DNA of 64,000 nucleotides from Ignelater luminosus (lineage: Eukaryota; Arthropoda; Insecta; Coleoptera; Elateridae), in NCBI GenBank assembly GCA_011009095.1, contig VTPC01000480.1, positions 1-64,000 of the forward strand, given 5' to 3'. The position numbers and the translations under genes are program-made. Below the pieces are notes generated by a model. It was not told the DNA's origin, made no database searches, and was given only the letters and a program-made list of their open reading frames with translations. Positions 1 to 12,480 of this stretch are shown here, in pieces. Position 1 is the stretch's first letter. Each line of letters begins with the position of its first letter.

Positions 1-439
1 CTCCATCTTTAGCCATTCGATGCTAAGAGGAAATTCTCTTCGAATTCTATTTCTATCTGGAACTCTAAAATAACCAGCTATTTGTATCTCTTAATTAGTG
101 CAAATTGCCTAAGGTCCACCTTTTTAGGGTTTTTTAATTTGTTAGTTACAGAAGACGAAACATTGCTTAGGCATTGTTTAACATTCACAAAATGTTATTT
201 TTTGGTTTCCTAAGAACTCTTCTAGTTACATACCAAATAAACCAGAAAAGCAAAGTATCCTTTGGCAACCTTCCTCCTCCAAGACTTTAATTTGCTTAAC
301 CAAACTTGGATACCCAATATATTGGCGCTTTGCACACTTTTTCCAATAGAAGCAACATTCGTATTAACCCTCTTTTATCCAATATTACTAAAATCAACTT
401 TGCCATCCACCAACCTGCCATTGTACTATAAGACACCCT
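1..439. other. Unassigned AT-rich sequence
   Basis: No gene, repeat or RNA signal was recognised. It may be the upstream part of the LINE relic that follows, but no endonuclease motif could be read here. Confidence 0.4.
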
Positions 440-1070
440 CAAACTGGCTGTGCCGGAAAAAATGGTTTACCTTGGTTTTCCGGTATCTTCTTCTGAAATC
501 CGTAACCTCATCAGAAAAACTTCAGGTTCAGGTTCAGGGAAGTCCGTTGGTCATCCTAGCGATGATGGTAAGTTTTGGAAACCCAAAACTGACATCTTTG
601 TCAAACTTTTTCAAAATATCTGCATCATATTATTAAAAACTTATCCAAAACATTTAAACTGGGAAGACGTCTTCACCAGAAGAGACTTGGTCATCCCCCA
701 TTAGCTGCAGTTATCCTTATCACTAATATCTTCAATATCTGTCTCCTACGCGAAATTCTTTCATTTCTTGGGCTTCCAAACCCAACAAAAGACTCACTGG
801 TTTCTCTTCATACAGGCCCATCGCCTTACTAAATGTCATCAGCCAAGTTTTTGAAAGAACTCTAGTCAAGAGACTGATTCGATGTTTGACGGAAGACAGT
901 AAAATCCCTGACCGCCAGTTTGGTTTCAGAACTGGTCCATCGACATCCAACCTATTTCTTTGTTTGCACTCCGACGTCAGTAGTGTTGCCAACTCTATAC
1001 GCTGCGTCATCGTTACCCTTCTTGAGTACTATCTGCATAAAAAATCTTGGCTTAGAGCCTTTCACCTTTA
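440..1070 (+). mobile_element. Decayed non-LTR retrotransposon, reverse transcriptase fragment
   Basis: Translating from about 811 gives YRPIALLN, then an FERTLVKRL-type stretch, then QFGFR at 916-930. These are the order and spacing of the N-terminal finger motifs of LINE reverse transcriptases. Sequence from about 450 (an SSSEIRNLI-like stretch, then YPKHLN) resembles the region just before them but needs frame changes. The catalytic FxDD box and everything downstream are missing. It is a truncated, frameshifted relic with no coding capacity. The clade was not assigned. Confidence 0.65.
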
Positions 1071-1499
1071 GGTGAATGTTTGTGGATGGGTTGGTGGACG
1101 CGAATCTCGAATTTCTGAATGCTTGTTGTGTGACGAAAGCGACTAATCAGAATACAGTGCACATCCTTCAGGTGCTTTGAGGATATTTTTTATTCTGCCC
1201 ACAGAGCTTCGACATTTCTAGATGTTTCCATGAGATTCAAGTTCCGGAGAATGACCAAAACCAATAGCGGCTAGAGCCCTACTATTATACTCGTATTAAA
1301 TATTTTCTAACTGGAGCATTGGCTTGCTTTTAACTTTTGTAATCCAGAAAGGAAAACGTTATCGGAAAAGATTCAGTCGAAAAACATCACTAACAAAAGG
1401 GAATTAGAGTCACAATGATCTTTAAAACAGTCAACTTTAACCTGCTCGGGTTGGCGTTTAAAGTTTAGCCTCTGCTGGTAAACTTTTAAATTGTCTTTA
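1071..1499. other. No recognisable feature
   Basis: AT-rich sequence without a supported gene or repeat, between the LINE relic and the degenerate tandem repeat. Confidence 0.4.
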
Positions 1500-2250
1500 G
1501 GTCTTCAATGTAGTCGCGTTTTCTGAGCTTGTAGGGTTTTCTGGCTTGATAGGGTTTTTCTAGTCGATTGGGCTTTTTAAACTAAAGTTTAGCTTTTTCT
1601 TTCTGACTATGTTTGTAAGCCAACTAGTTTCTTTCTGGCTTCATATTTTCAATTCAGTTCTGGCTTGATTTTTGTTTTGGTCCAACAGGATTCTTCTAAT
1701 CGATTCTTTTTCTTTATGAGCTGCTTAGATTTTCTTTATAATTGATCTTGCAAGTTGATTATAAGTTGACAACTCGAGAGAATTTCTCCTTGTTTGAAAA
1801 TATAATGAGAATTGAGAGCGACTACTGTGTCCATTCCACGCGGCAAGTGTAGTTCTTGTGGCTGGTCGCAAAGAACTTTTTTTTATAAACAGGGAATTAT
1901 GAAAACCTGCTCAGGTTGGTTTATGATGTTTAATTTCTGCAGGTTTGCGCTTGGCGAGCAATTCCTTTTGAATTGGGCTTTTAGAGCTGTTTAATCTTTT
2001 TTCTCCGAACAGACTTGCAAATCGACTGTTTTTCTGACTTATCACTAAGAACCTTCTTTTGCAAAAATAGGACTGTAGAAGTCTACAAGGGCTAGGTTTT
2101 CAAGCTCGGCCAATAATTACTTTTAAACTGCATTTCTATAGAGCTTTTCGACGCCACGGGATTCTTCTGGTCGATTAGGCTTTTAAGCTGTGCAACTTCT
2201 TGTTTCTAAATAGGCTTTGTAAGTCGACTGGTTCTTTTCTAGTTAGTGAG
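1500..2250. repeat. Degenerate long-period tandem repeat
   Basis: Related phrases recur. GTCGATTGGGCTTTT-like text occurs near 1564, 1973 and 2170. TTTGTAAGTCGACTGGTTCTT-like text occurs near 1612, 2013 and 2214, usually followed by TTTCTGGCTT or TTTCTAGTT. The spacing of about 200 and 400 bp suggests an old unit of roughly 200 bp, possibly with sub-repeats. Copies are strongly diverged with indels. No coding potential. Confidence 0.55.
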
Positions 2251-5089
2251 GCTTGTTAGATTGATCAAATTTTTCTAATAGGTGAAGCTGAGATTTATTT
2301 TATTCTTATCTTAAATGAGACTATTACGTGACCTAATTAAATAGTTTGATTGCAATTAGATCTTACACTTTTGTAGTCTATGTCAGACTATTTTAAAACT
2401 TTATACTCTTATTTGAATCTCAGAAACCTGAAACAAGTAAATTACTTATAGTTACAAAAACGTGTTTCTAACAACTTCTCAAAATAGAATTCTACTAACA
2501 AATTAAATTTTAAAAATATCTGAAATCCAATTAAAAGAAATAACGATGTACGAAGAGCAAGGGTTGAGAAACTAAATAAAACGTCTTTTAAGAAGTTGAA
2601 AATTGAAATGCAAACAAGCCTTTATAATATATTCATTATTCTTTCCAAGAAACGTATAAAATATCTGAAAGAAAAATAACGTCTCAGTGACAGAAAAGTT
2701 CTGTGTATAAATTACTGAAAAACTACATAAACAGTTAAAGCAGCACATTCTAGAAAGTGATTAAGGCCTATTACCATAATTATGATACTTTTGAAGAGAT
2801 AACACAATAATCAAAAGATGATGAACCTCATGACTAATTATAAATCAATCATTTCAAGGAGTTAGTATAAAACGATTAAATATTCAACTAAAAAGTTGGT
2901 TCTTGCAACTGGAACGTTTTTGAACTTCAAGATGATTTTTCATATCATGTCAAACTACTTACAATGAGACGTTAGGATGAGAACCATTATAAAAGCTGCA
3001 ATTTCTTTAAAGAATTAATTCTAAATTGATAAATAACCATTTAGGCACTTCAAATATATTATCCTGTCTTCCTAAATCTAGGAAATCAAGATATAGGGAG
3101 CTATTAGGTTGTATGTAAAAAAACAGGGAAGGATTAAATTACTCTGCTGTTTGCTCAAATTTTGTAAATCTCACTAAAAGAGAGAAGACACCTTGCTAAT
3201 AAATTTGAATATGTTTTCTTGAGGACTTATATTATAGAAATCCTTCTGCTTAGAATTACCTGTCGAATCATCCCTTGAAATGTTGGACCGTACTTTAGCA
3301 ACATCCTGTATAATCAGGTATTGTAACATATATAAATTGTATGTATGTCACGAATTATCAGAGATGTGGGTTCGAATTCCACACAAGATTCAAAGTTTTT
3401 GTATTACATCATAAATTAATTTACTTAAAATATTTAGTAATCATTTCAGGTTGAGATTGAGATATTGAAATTAATTTACTAATAACCCTCTTTGAGTTTA
3501 TAATTTTTTGTTTGAGCAATTTTCGTAAAATTGGATTTCATAACAAACAGTTATTAAAAACAAAAAATGTCCTTTTGCTGATCTTACAGTTTAATATAAG
3601 TTTATAAAAAGCAATTTCGCATCGTTTCTCTTTCTATTAAGAGCCTAGATTCGGAAATTGGTTCTAAGTCAGAAAACACAGAAAGTGAAAATCTGGACGT
3701 AGAAATTTTTTCGTTTATATCTGTACAAGATTTTATATTGGCCGGAAATTAATTTTCAATATAATTTCCTTTTTAGTTTCTCGTTTTCTTTATTTCTATT
3801 TTAAATAAGAATAGCATAGGTACCTACTCGCGTTTTTCCAGGCTAGTTTTTCTTTGTTTTTTAATTAATTTAATCGACAAATGGTCTTACGGAAGGAAAA
3901 AACATATTGTTGTACCAAACAAAGCAGCCCGGAAGGTTTCATTCAATAGCCTGCAAGATATATCGTTCTTCATTTATATCTTTCGCGAAAAATGTCTTAC
4001 AGTGGGCTCGAAATTGGGAAAGAATAAAGTTATGTACTGGCATCTGGACTTCAGTAATAAATTTTACTTGGTTTATCGGTTTTTTGAACTGAGGTTAATA
4101 AATATGTGGTTAAGAAAAAAATGCAACTTTTTATACTACTGCTGTTTGTAATTATTGAAATTAATTAAATGTATATTTTGTATCATTTGCTAGTTAATTT
4201 CGCAAAGCGATTGAGAAAAAGGAACGGTGCTGAAAAGGATCAAAGGGATAGTTGCTAGAGTGGACATCAATTACATTATCCTAAAATTTCTCTTTAATTC
4301 ATTAAAGAGAAATGGGCAATGTCTAAAATTATTCTTTTTGATTAATTTGAGGTAGAAGACTAATTTTTCTTTTTGTAATATAAATGTTCGATTCATTTAC
4401 CGTTTTATTGAAACGTATCTCGCAGAAGTAATTATATAAATGCTGAAATCTGAAATTTGCTTTATATGATATTTCCTGTTAACGAAGTTCATTAAAAAAA
4501 TGGTAAATATTTGGTAAGTAAATACAATTCAACAGAAATCAATTAATAACAAAACTAGGTGGCAAAAATTGATATACGTAAGTCATGTAGCTGTTACGCG
4601 TTTTAATAAAACCTAATGAATTTGTGCATTATTAATAATGCATGTATTCTAGGCATTACTCTTCTGATCTAATTGCTTCGTACTGAATAAATTAATTTTA
4701 CTGAATTATTGGTTGCAGTTAGTTTTAATGTTGACACATTCTACTATAATCGATTTCTGCAAAAATCTTGACTTGAAACACGAGAAAAACATTGTAATGG
4801 CTTTCAGTTTTACTAGATGTTTATAAATAATTAGTGAAAATTTCAAAATACTTTAAGTAGTCAATGATTTTATAAAATCGCTCTACCTGGGAATTCGTTT
4901 GACGACTGTCTATAGTTTATCTGCAACCTTCTACATGGAAGCCTGGTTTCTTTGGCTATATTTCTCAAGAAATACTGATGATATCCTTTATTGTTATACC
5001 ATCACTAATATGTAAGTTACTAAAGCCACAAGTGGGTATAAGAAAAAGATTTAATTAAAAACATGATACAGTTAAATAAATACTTGTCG
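2251..5089. other. AT-rich intergenic sequence, nothing recognised
   Basis: No long open frame, transposon terminus or RNA gene was found on either strand. A tRNA T-arm-like hairpin at 3366-3382 stands alone and was rejected as a tRNA gene. Confidence 0.4.
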
Positions 5090-5930
5090 GAAGGTCATGC
5101 ATTTGGAGCCTCTCAAAGACTAAGGCGGTTCTTCAAGTAGATGATGGGATAAGGAGAAAAGCCATGCCGATTAACGAGAACTTGCACCAGGCTCAGGTCT
5201 CGAAGCACCGCATTATCACAAACTTGTTGAAATGGCAAAATTTGAAACGGAATCTGGGCTTTCTGTATTTTTTTTTTCACGATAACCGCTGGTGAAGCAT
5301 AAGGCTCGATCCGCGAGCATCTGCTCTATTTGTTTGTTTATCGGTGTCTACGTTTCTTCCTAATACGAATATGCATGCTGGTGGAAGGAAGCATCCTCTC
5401 AGAGTCTGATCTTATGTTTTGTAGCCTGTGTTGTAGACGGTCGTGGCTCTTCACTACAGACATCTGCAAAGCCTGGTAAGCCACAGGAGTTTCAACTGTA
5501 GAAAGTCTGAAAACTTGTTCTTGATAGAAGCAGACGTGGAGTTTTTTGGAGACGGTTTTCAGAATTTGGCTTTAACAAACCGTTGCTTTGCTTCGTCTGT
5601 TTGAGTCACGTCGTGGTTTCTTTATCGTTGATGGGGAGCAGTCAACTTCTTCTGAAACTCAGATTATAGTTGTTAAGGGTGCTTGCTGCTGCCACTATCT
5701 TGGAGAGTCGCCGCAGAATTGGGCAGAGATCTTGAATCATTAAGCAACTGCTTAAGCGGAATGTTTTTGAGTGCGTAAAGGCAAGTATTAAAGAACTGTC
5801 GTGAATCTTCATGGTCAAATTCGTTTCTGGATGGCTGTAGGCTTGTAGGGTTAGTGCTGGTGGCTCTGCTGACGTGGTGGCGGAGAGTTTGGAGTATTGT
5901 CCAGAGTCTTACCATTCAAACATCAAATTG
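5090..5930. other. Unrecognised, less AT-rich block with a short minus-strand frame
   Basis: Base composition is visibly less AT-rich than the flanks, and an 80-codon minus-strand frame lies at 5673-5915 (Ser/Leu/Asn-rich). No family was recognised. The composition and the position just before an LTR-like segment suggest an eroded mobile element, but that is inference only. Confidence 0.25.
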
Positions 5931-6383
5931 AGGAATTTCCAATGCTGAATTAAATACAAATGCTTTCATAGTAACAAAAATCTTTAATCAAATAGTTTTT
6001 GCCATTTCTTTAAGAGATCTACTAGAATTTTAGACAAAGACTTGGAAAAATAAGTATTTAAACTCATAGTTTAATTTTATCAAATTAAACAGTATCAGTA
6101 TAAGGAACAATTATCATTTCTATCTAATTAAATATTTTTATTTGAAATAAGTCACAATTTGAGTCTGAAGACCAGAATCGGTCATCTTGGACCGTTAATA
6201 ATAGAATTATTATTTAATTGTTATACTTTATTGTTTATCCGCACATTGCACACGCCGACTGGCTTATCCGGCCACCAAGTGGTGCCGATTGATAGCGCCT
6301 GCACATATTTGTTATGTTGCATTTATTATTCGTGTATTAATTTTTAAGTTGTAAACCGTTTAAAATTTATTTTCCAATTAATG
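5931..6383. other. No recognisable feature
   Basis: AT-rich spacer before the LTR-like segment. Nothing supported on either strand. Confidence 0.35.
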
Positions 6384-7022
6384 TGTTAGAAACCGCTAAT
6401 ACTTTTATATACTGTGAATTTTAATGAGTATAAGGTTTAATTTGAGGCTAAAGGTTTTGCAATTCCGACCGATCAATAAATTGTATTTTCGAACCGTATT
6501 CGTTAGTCGCGTCATTAGAATTAATTATATGTAATTAATTCTAATATTGTTATTTTCTTTATGGGTGGGGAGAACCAATAGTATATTCACCCACTAGACC
6601 GTTTGCTCCCACACAGAGCATTCCCGCTACAAGAGTTTGCTAGCGTGGGGAAACCGAACTGGTATAAATTGGGATGCCCGACCATCGAAAGGCAGTTGTG
6701 AATATCCTGGGGATATTGAATACCCAGACCGCTATTTGGTGTCAGGGTGCTCTGTCCCATCCGTCTGCTCTCTACTTTTCATCCGTCCGACCGAAACACT
6801 TATAATAGTCTTGTGTTTTTTGTGGTTCTAACACCTGCTTTGTACCTTTATGTTTATTTTGGTGTTTCTGCTTAATAAATATTGTTTAGGTTTATTGTGA
6901 CTTTTATTTGCACCGCAAATCTTTTTTTTCAGCCGTTGACCCCTGGAGTCACCGAGTCTCCATCGTAGCTGCCCGGTGAGCCCTCGCCCGACCGTCTCAA
7001 GGGCGAGGTTACTCCCTCAACA
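6384..7022 (+). mobile_element. Long terminal repeat of an LTR retrotransposon (5' LTR, element truncated)
   Basis: The segment starts TGTTAG and ends CTCAACA, fitting the TG...CA rule. It carries a TATA-like GGTATAAATT at about 6661 and an AATAAA signal at about 6873, a plausible U3-R-U5 order. Four bases after its end comes TGGCGCCCGAGCACC, a typical tRNA primer-binding site. No gag or pol can be read before the foldback element at 7343, and no second LTR was found, so the element is truncated. The 5' boundary is the weakest part; the superfamily was not determined. Confidence 0.5.
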
Positions 7023-7026
7023 AATC

Positions 7027-7044
7027 TGGCGCCCGAGCACCGAC
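7027..7044 (+). other. Putative tRNA primer-binding site
   Basis: TGGCGCC followed by CGAGCACCGAC lies just inside the presumed 3' end of the LTR, where reverse transcription is primed in LTR elements. The priming tRNA was not identified. Confidence 0.5.
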
Positions 7045-7342
7045 TGACCAGAAGTGCGTCACACAACTAAAAGCTAGTCTCAATTATTTCGGTCAGTAAT
7101 AGTATTATACAGGCCGTATCTCTTTAGAAACTATTTAATTACACTAACTTTATGATGAATCCTGGTATAATTAACAAGGCTTTACTATTTTAGTGAAACA
7201 ACTAAAATTAGATTTCTAGTTTCTGTAAATAACGATTGCAATGTAATTTAATCCATTCTTGCAGTCATTGTACCCATTTATATTACGATGCATGGTCTGT
7301 TAGAAAAATCTGTAAAAGTTGCGTTTTTTTATTTATAGTATA

Positions 7343-8040
7343 CAGGGTGATCATTTAAAAACTTCCCACCTTGAATAACTCTTTAATTAGTACAATGATC
7401 AAAAATCGCTGAAACGCGTGGTTTATGTTTTTGGAGGGGGACATTTAATAACCTACTCTAGTCAGTTGGAAAACTTCACCCTCCCCTCAATCACTCCCTG
7501 CTCAAAATCTTAAATGGCACTACCCCATGTGTAATATATCATTTTAAAGGGTATGAAATTCTCAATCTTTTACATCAAAGAAAATTAAAATCGGTTCAGC
7601 CGTTCGTGAATTAGAGCCAAAAATATAATAAATTTAATCGATGCGTTTCTGCCTCTAGTTCACGAACGGCTGGGCTGATTTTAATTTTCTTTAATGTAAA
7701 AGATTGAAAATTTTAAGGCCTTTAAAATAATATATCACACAAGGAATAATGCCATTTTAGATTCTGGTAAACTCTACCCTTCCTCCCAACCACTCCCACC
7801 CCAGAATTCTAAACGGCTCTACCCCATGTGTGATATATCATTTTAAAGGGTACAAAACTCACAATCTCTTACATCAAAGAAAATTAAAATCGGTCCAGTC
7901 GTTCGTGAACTAGAGACTGAAAGGCACTGATTAAATTAAATACATTTTTATCTCTAGATCACAAACGGCTGGGCCGATTTTTGATAATTGTACTAATTAA
8001 AGAGTTATTTAAGGTGGGAAGTTTTAAAATGATCACTCTG
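7343..8040. mobile_element. Foldback/MITE-like element with alternating internal inverted modules
   Basis: The termini are inverted repeats of about 65 bp: CAGGGTGATCATTT at the left and the complement of CAGAGTGATCATTT at the right, both continuing through AACTTCCCACCTT and ACTCTTTAATTAGTACAAT. TATA lies on both sides, consistent with TA-type target duplication. Inside, a roughly 105-bp module (ACCCCATGTGTRATATATC to TTCGTGAAYTAGAG) occurs directly at about 7515-7615, inverted at about 7651-7755, directly again at about 7811-7917, and as a partial inverted copy near 7950-7985. There is no transposase, so it is non-autonomous. Confidence 0.75.
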
Positions 8041-9888
8041 TATAATAAAACCACCTTTTTAAAACTTCATATTTGTTCAGTACTAAAGCTTACGTCTGTT
8101 GTAGTGAAACACAAAAAGTGTTTTTTATAAATACCAGGAGACTTTACAAGAACACAATAATGCCAAGACATATAAGTTTAGTTCCTTATAGTGCTAGATT
8201 ATTCTAATCAGCAATAAAAATAAAAAAAATATTAAAATATAGTGTTCCGTCTAAAAAAAAAACAAGACTGATATGTTACGCTTTCATAGAACACACTGTG
8301 TAGTGTTGTTCTGTACAATCCTCTCGAAATATGTTTTGATAATTCCACCAATAACGATGTTATTCTACGTTACAGATCGTTGGAGTACCCTGTATACTAT
8401 AAGGTTACTCTATTTACCTTTCAGTTCACTAATTATGATGTTCTTTGTGCTATAGTTCAGCAATTTGTGTTTAATAATTACTAAAGGAGCTTCTCATCTT
8501 AACGTTATACATCCCAAATGTAACTTCTAAGATATTACAAACTTCGTATTGCATTAAAATTTCAGTTCTACTTGCCCGAGCCTTTATTACTTTGAACCAC
8601 AAAAGAACAGCAATTAATTGGCTCATCGTTAAATAAATAATAAAATATGCAAATTGAGCTACTCGAAGAAGTTTATTTTATTCCTTTTTGTACTTATCGT
8701 GTATTGCAATTTACATTTGTATATCGCAGTTTCCTAGTAGTGGCAGAAATAACACGCAAACGAATTTGCATACATTTGCATGCCACCGTTCTCATTTAAT
8801 TTTAAAAAATCACAAAATTGTGGGAGCTTGAACATCAAGAGCTTTTACCTAATGGCTTTGAAACTGAAATCTAATTAAGAGTTTGGTTGTGTTTTGGTGT
8901 ACCACCACATCCCATTAACGCAAAAACAAAAGGTTTCTGTTTCGGAAAAAAATTCTGTCATAACAAATACGAAACACATTTTCGATTATTATCATAAAAG
9001 TGACGTTTAATTAAATAAAATAACTTCGAAGGTAAAAATTTCCATTAAATGAAAATCATTGTTTAATTAATAATTTTAAAATTGGTTTTGGTTTTGACCT
9101 CGATAATTATAATGGCAATAATATCTCAATCAAAATGCCTTTCCTCAGCCACATAATTGAGAAAATGTAATAGAACTTAATTATTTTCCACTTACAACAA
9201 CAAATTTTCGAGGGTTCTCATTAAGGAACAGTAATTTATACATTAAATGGGAATTGTTCTACGAGGGTTTCTGTAATAACAATGTTTGTGGGCTGTTTTG
9301 ATAATGCGCATTTAAAATGATTTCAGGGCAATTAGTATTCTGATCATCCCCTAAAAATTCGACTCTCAATTTTAAAAACAATATTATTGCTTTCTGTCTT
9401 GTTGTTGGTAAATAATAAATTTGAATATGTCAACGGTCGGATTAAAACAGCGAAGGAAGAGGGAGATAATTAAATTGACGAAATGAAATATGTTTTTTCG
9501 GAGTTTCGATCAGTGTGAAAGTTTTCAGAAAAAAAAGTACAGCCACAAGAGGAGCTTAAATTAAAGGTCACTTCCCTAGACGAAAAGAGGAAACCAAATA
9601 AATCGCAAAAGAAAGCACAAAATGCGAATTACAAACCCTTGGTAAGTTTACGCCCACCTTTTACTGTAATAAATTTGATCCACCCTCAACAAACAATTAT
9701 TTATTGTGATTATTGTCGTACTAATGGTCATATAAAGAAAAGAGTAATTTAATTCAATCTTTCAACAAGAAGAAAGGCAAGAAAGATTTATCAGGTTTGA
9801 CTTTGGTAAATTGCTACTTTTGCAAATCTTGTTGGATTAATAACAAATAATTAATAAAGATTTTGTTTAATACGTCTTATATACACAA
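8041..9888. other. AT-rich intergenic sequence, nothing recognised
   Basis: No gene, transposon end or repeat was supported on either strand. Confidence 0.4.
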
Positions 9889-10320
9889 TTAATTCTTCTT
9901 CTTGCCTTTATTAATTTCTTCAACAAACTTTTTGAATTTTCCACAACATTTTTGAAACAATTTTAATATTAAAGATATATATAGGTAAGAATATAATCAA
10001 GATTGCTACCCCAATAACATCTAATAACAAATATTGATACCATCTGCGGATCTTAAATGAGGTGTACTATGTCTAATGAAGTATTCCGTCCAAAATATGG
10101 CTTTACCTGGTATTTGTTTATTTCGGATGTTGCCTTGGTGTTTTCCCTGTATCTGCAAAAACAGGATTATGGGAGTAAAAACTATATTATATGTTAAATA
10201 AGATATAGATCACTTACTTGGGATTGCTGAAGACTCTATTAAAACGTAAGTTAATTTTTCTTCAGTTAATTCTTTGAACAGTATTGCAAGTCCATATCCA
10301 TATCTTTCTGCAATAAATAT
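9889..10320 (-). pseudogene. UGT relic: last exon and 3' half of the penultimate exon only
   Basis: The minus strand matches the ends of the intact copies. The last exon is at about 9889-10152 (YREN start, VKPYFG/WTEY region, WYQYLLLDV membrane segment, lysine-rich tail), and the 3' half of exon 3 at about 10218-10320 ends in a Leu-Thr-Glu-Glu-Lys-Leu stretch before a canonical GTAAGT donor. A 13-bp deletion removes most of the ALNLS segment before the membrane helix, and other indels break the frame. The HGG signature half of exon 3 and all of exons 1 and 2 are absent. It is a dead member of the downstream array. Confidence 0.85.
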
Positions 10321-12480
10321 TATCCATAAAATCAAGAACTTACATCTTAAAGTTTGTACAGTATGCAGATTTTTTTATTGATGGAATCATCAAGTAGAAA
10401 ATGTACTTAATAGCAACATAACGTAGATGAAGTGGGTGGGCCAAGAAATTAAAAAGAGGCGAAATTTAATTGTAGTCTAGACAGTATGATTTGATGACCT
10501 AATTTGTATTTGTTGAAGCGGCCAAGGCGTACTGCTATCGTTTTTAAGTTCATAAGTGCAAAAAAATCTTCAAATTGGTGAAATCTGTTGAAGGTCATCA
10601 CAATCAGCACATGGTAAGACGAATAACCTTTATTAACTGAGGGAGAATTTTATAATTCACGAAAGAAGAAATCAATCTTTACTAGTTGCGAGATCAGATT
10701 ACAGTTCTTCATACCACTTCGTACTATTGCCATTCAAAGAGGTAGGAAATAGTAGTCTCCTCAGAGTGGATCAATCTTGAACATGGTATTTTTCAAGAGA
10801 ATTCCTTTCCATTACCGCTTTTTATCAAGCTCAGCAAAGAAAGAGGCTACATGGCCTACCTTATTTTATAAACTAAAACAATAGAGACTTCTTCTATAGT
10901 AGTGTAATTGCAATGAATCTGGATTTGGACAGATTTGCACCTGAACAAAGGTACAGTAACGGGAACATTATTAAACGTCTAGATTTTGAAGATTCTCACA
11001 AGCTCTTAAGCATTTAGCAAATTGGCGTGCAGAAAGCTTTCATTATCAAGAAAACTCTTCAAAGATAGATATAAAGCGCAACTTTAACGCATTTGATGTT
11101 CCTAAGTGTCGAAAAGGAACAAAATTGCTGCCACGAATATGCTTAGTGTCTCGATTTTCATGTGCCTAAAAACAGGAAGATCATAAACACAAACTAGACT
11201 TTACCCACAAAATCTTCTGTTAGCACATTTATGTTCCACGTCTATTGAACCTGAAGTGTCTGCACAACTGCATTCCCAGTTCTTTCGTCGTATAGCCCTA
11301 AGAGTCTTTCTCGTGAAGACAAGACTGAAGGATTTGTACTGGTCTGCCGAGATGGTGTTCTTAAAACGATCGTGCATTGCAATGCTATCTTGCAGAATAT
11401 CTTCACTTTTTACGGAGCGCGTAAGGATTATCCAAGCTTGTCCCTTGAAGGCTTGTCGTTGTATATCCGTCGATACAATGCACTGAAACAGCGACAATGT
11501 CGATAATAATATCAGAAAATGTTACTAAGAAAAAAATCTACTTTCCAATAGTTTTCTCAAGTATACGGAACGGTCTGTAAAAGTACGATACATCAATCTT
11601 CCGTCTTTCTAATTACTCAATTGCTTATTGTAAGGCGTTCTTAAATTTGTTAGCCTGCTCTGGTATTGTTTACAAGACTGCTTAGGGTTTTGCTTTAACA
11701 AAAATAAACTTCTTTGCAAAAAACCCTATTGACGTTTCACAGAGTGGCCAAAAATAAAATTGTATATTTCTTTAGTTTTCTAAATGATCTTTTTGCTGTG
11801 GATGGCCCTAAATATAAGTTCAATTCAATTTTGACTTTATTTTGCTGAGTTGCTTTATAGCTTCTTTTGAAAAACTGTTTCTTGTAAAAATATAATTTTT
11901 CTGTGACTTTAACAGTGGTTTAAAAAAAATAAAAATTTACCGTACTTGGCCTAACCCAGACTAGTTTGTGGCTCAGTTAATTCTGCTGATTAACAAATGC
12001 ATAAATTTATTGTAAAAATAAAGCATTAATTTGTGGTAAGTGCAAGCGGATAAGGCAAACACTAAAACAGTCTCCGTTTTCTTATTTCTTTTCGTCTCTC
12101 ATTTTTACCAAAAGTAGTCCCATTTTGATATTATATTTCTAAGATAAGTACAAGGTTTTAGTGATTTGAAAATCTGAGAAAACATTTTTTCTAATGTATC
12201 ATCAATCAAGAATTTCTAAGGCAAAATTTGATTTGAAGCTAACTAATGAAGCAAAGCACCAAAATGACACTTATGACACTTTATTTATATACTTGAGAGT
12301 ATTATTAAATCTTATCCACTGATATGTTTATGTTCATGACAAACATAACTATATCCTTCGTAGTCAATTCCTGACTCCATGGCTAGTTAACGAAAGTGAG
12401 TCGAAACTTTCTGCTTTTGATTTGGAGATTTATCATAAGTACAAGTAGACAAAGGTGGGATGGTAATCTAATCATACTTA
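10321..12480 (-). other. Relic intron 2 of the UGT pseudogene, with an unrelated insert
   Basis: Sequence at 10350-10560 resembles gene B intron 2 right of its mariner (about 18177-18370), sharing a GCAGTATGATTTGAT-like stretch and AATTTGTATTTGTTGAAG. Sequence at about 11890-12480 resembles gene B 18590-19130 and gene A 13590-14030 (for example GGTAAGTGCAAGCGGA). Between them, about 10570-11880 has no counterpart in gene B and includes a 98-codon minus-strand frame (11201-11497) that I do not recognise. The whole is inferred to be the old intron of the relic with about 1.3 kb of foreign sequence inserted. Confidence 0.6.

Noticed and set aside
3366..3382. tRNA T-arm-like hairpin GTGGG-TTCGAAT-TCCAC
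   Set aside because: No acceptor stem, anticodon arm or A box at the proper distance; at most a fragment of a tRNA-derived repeat.
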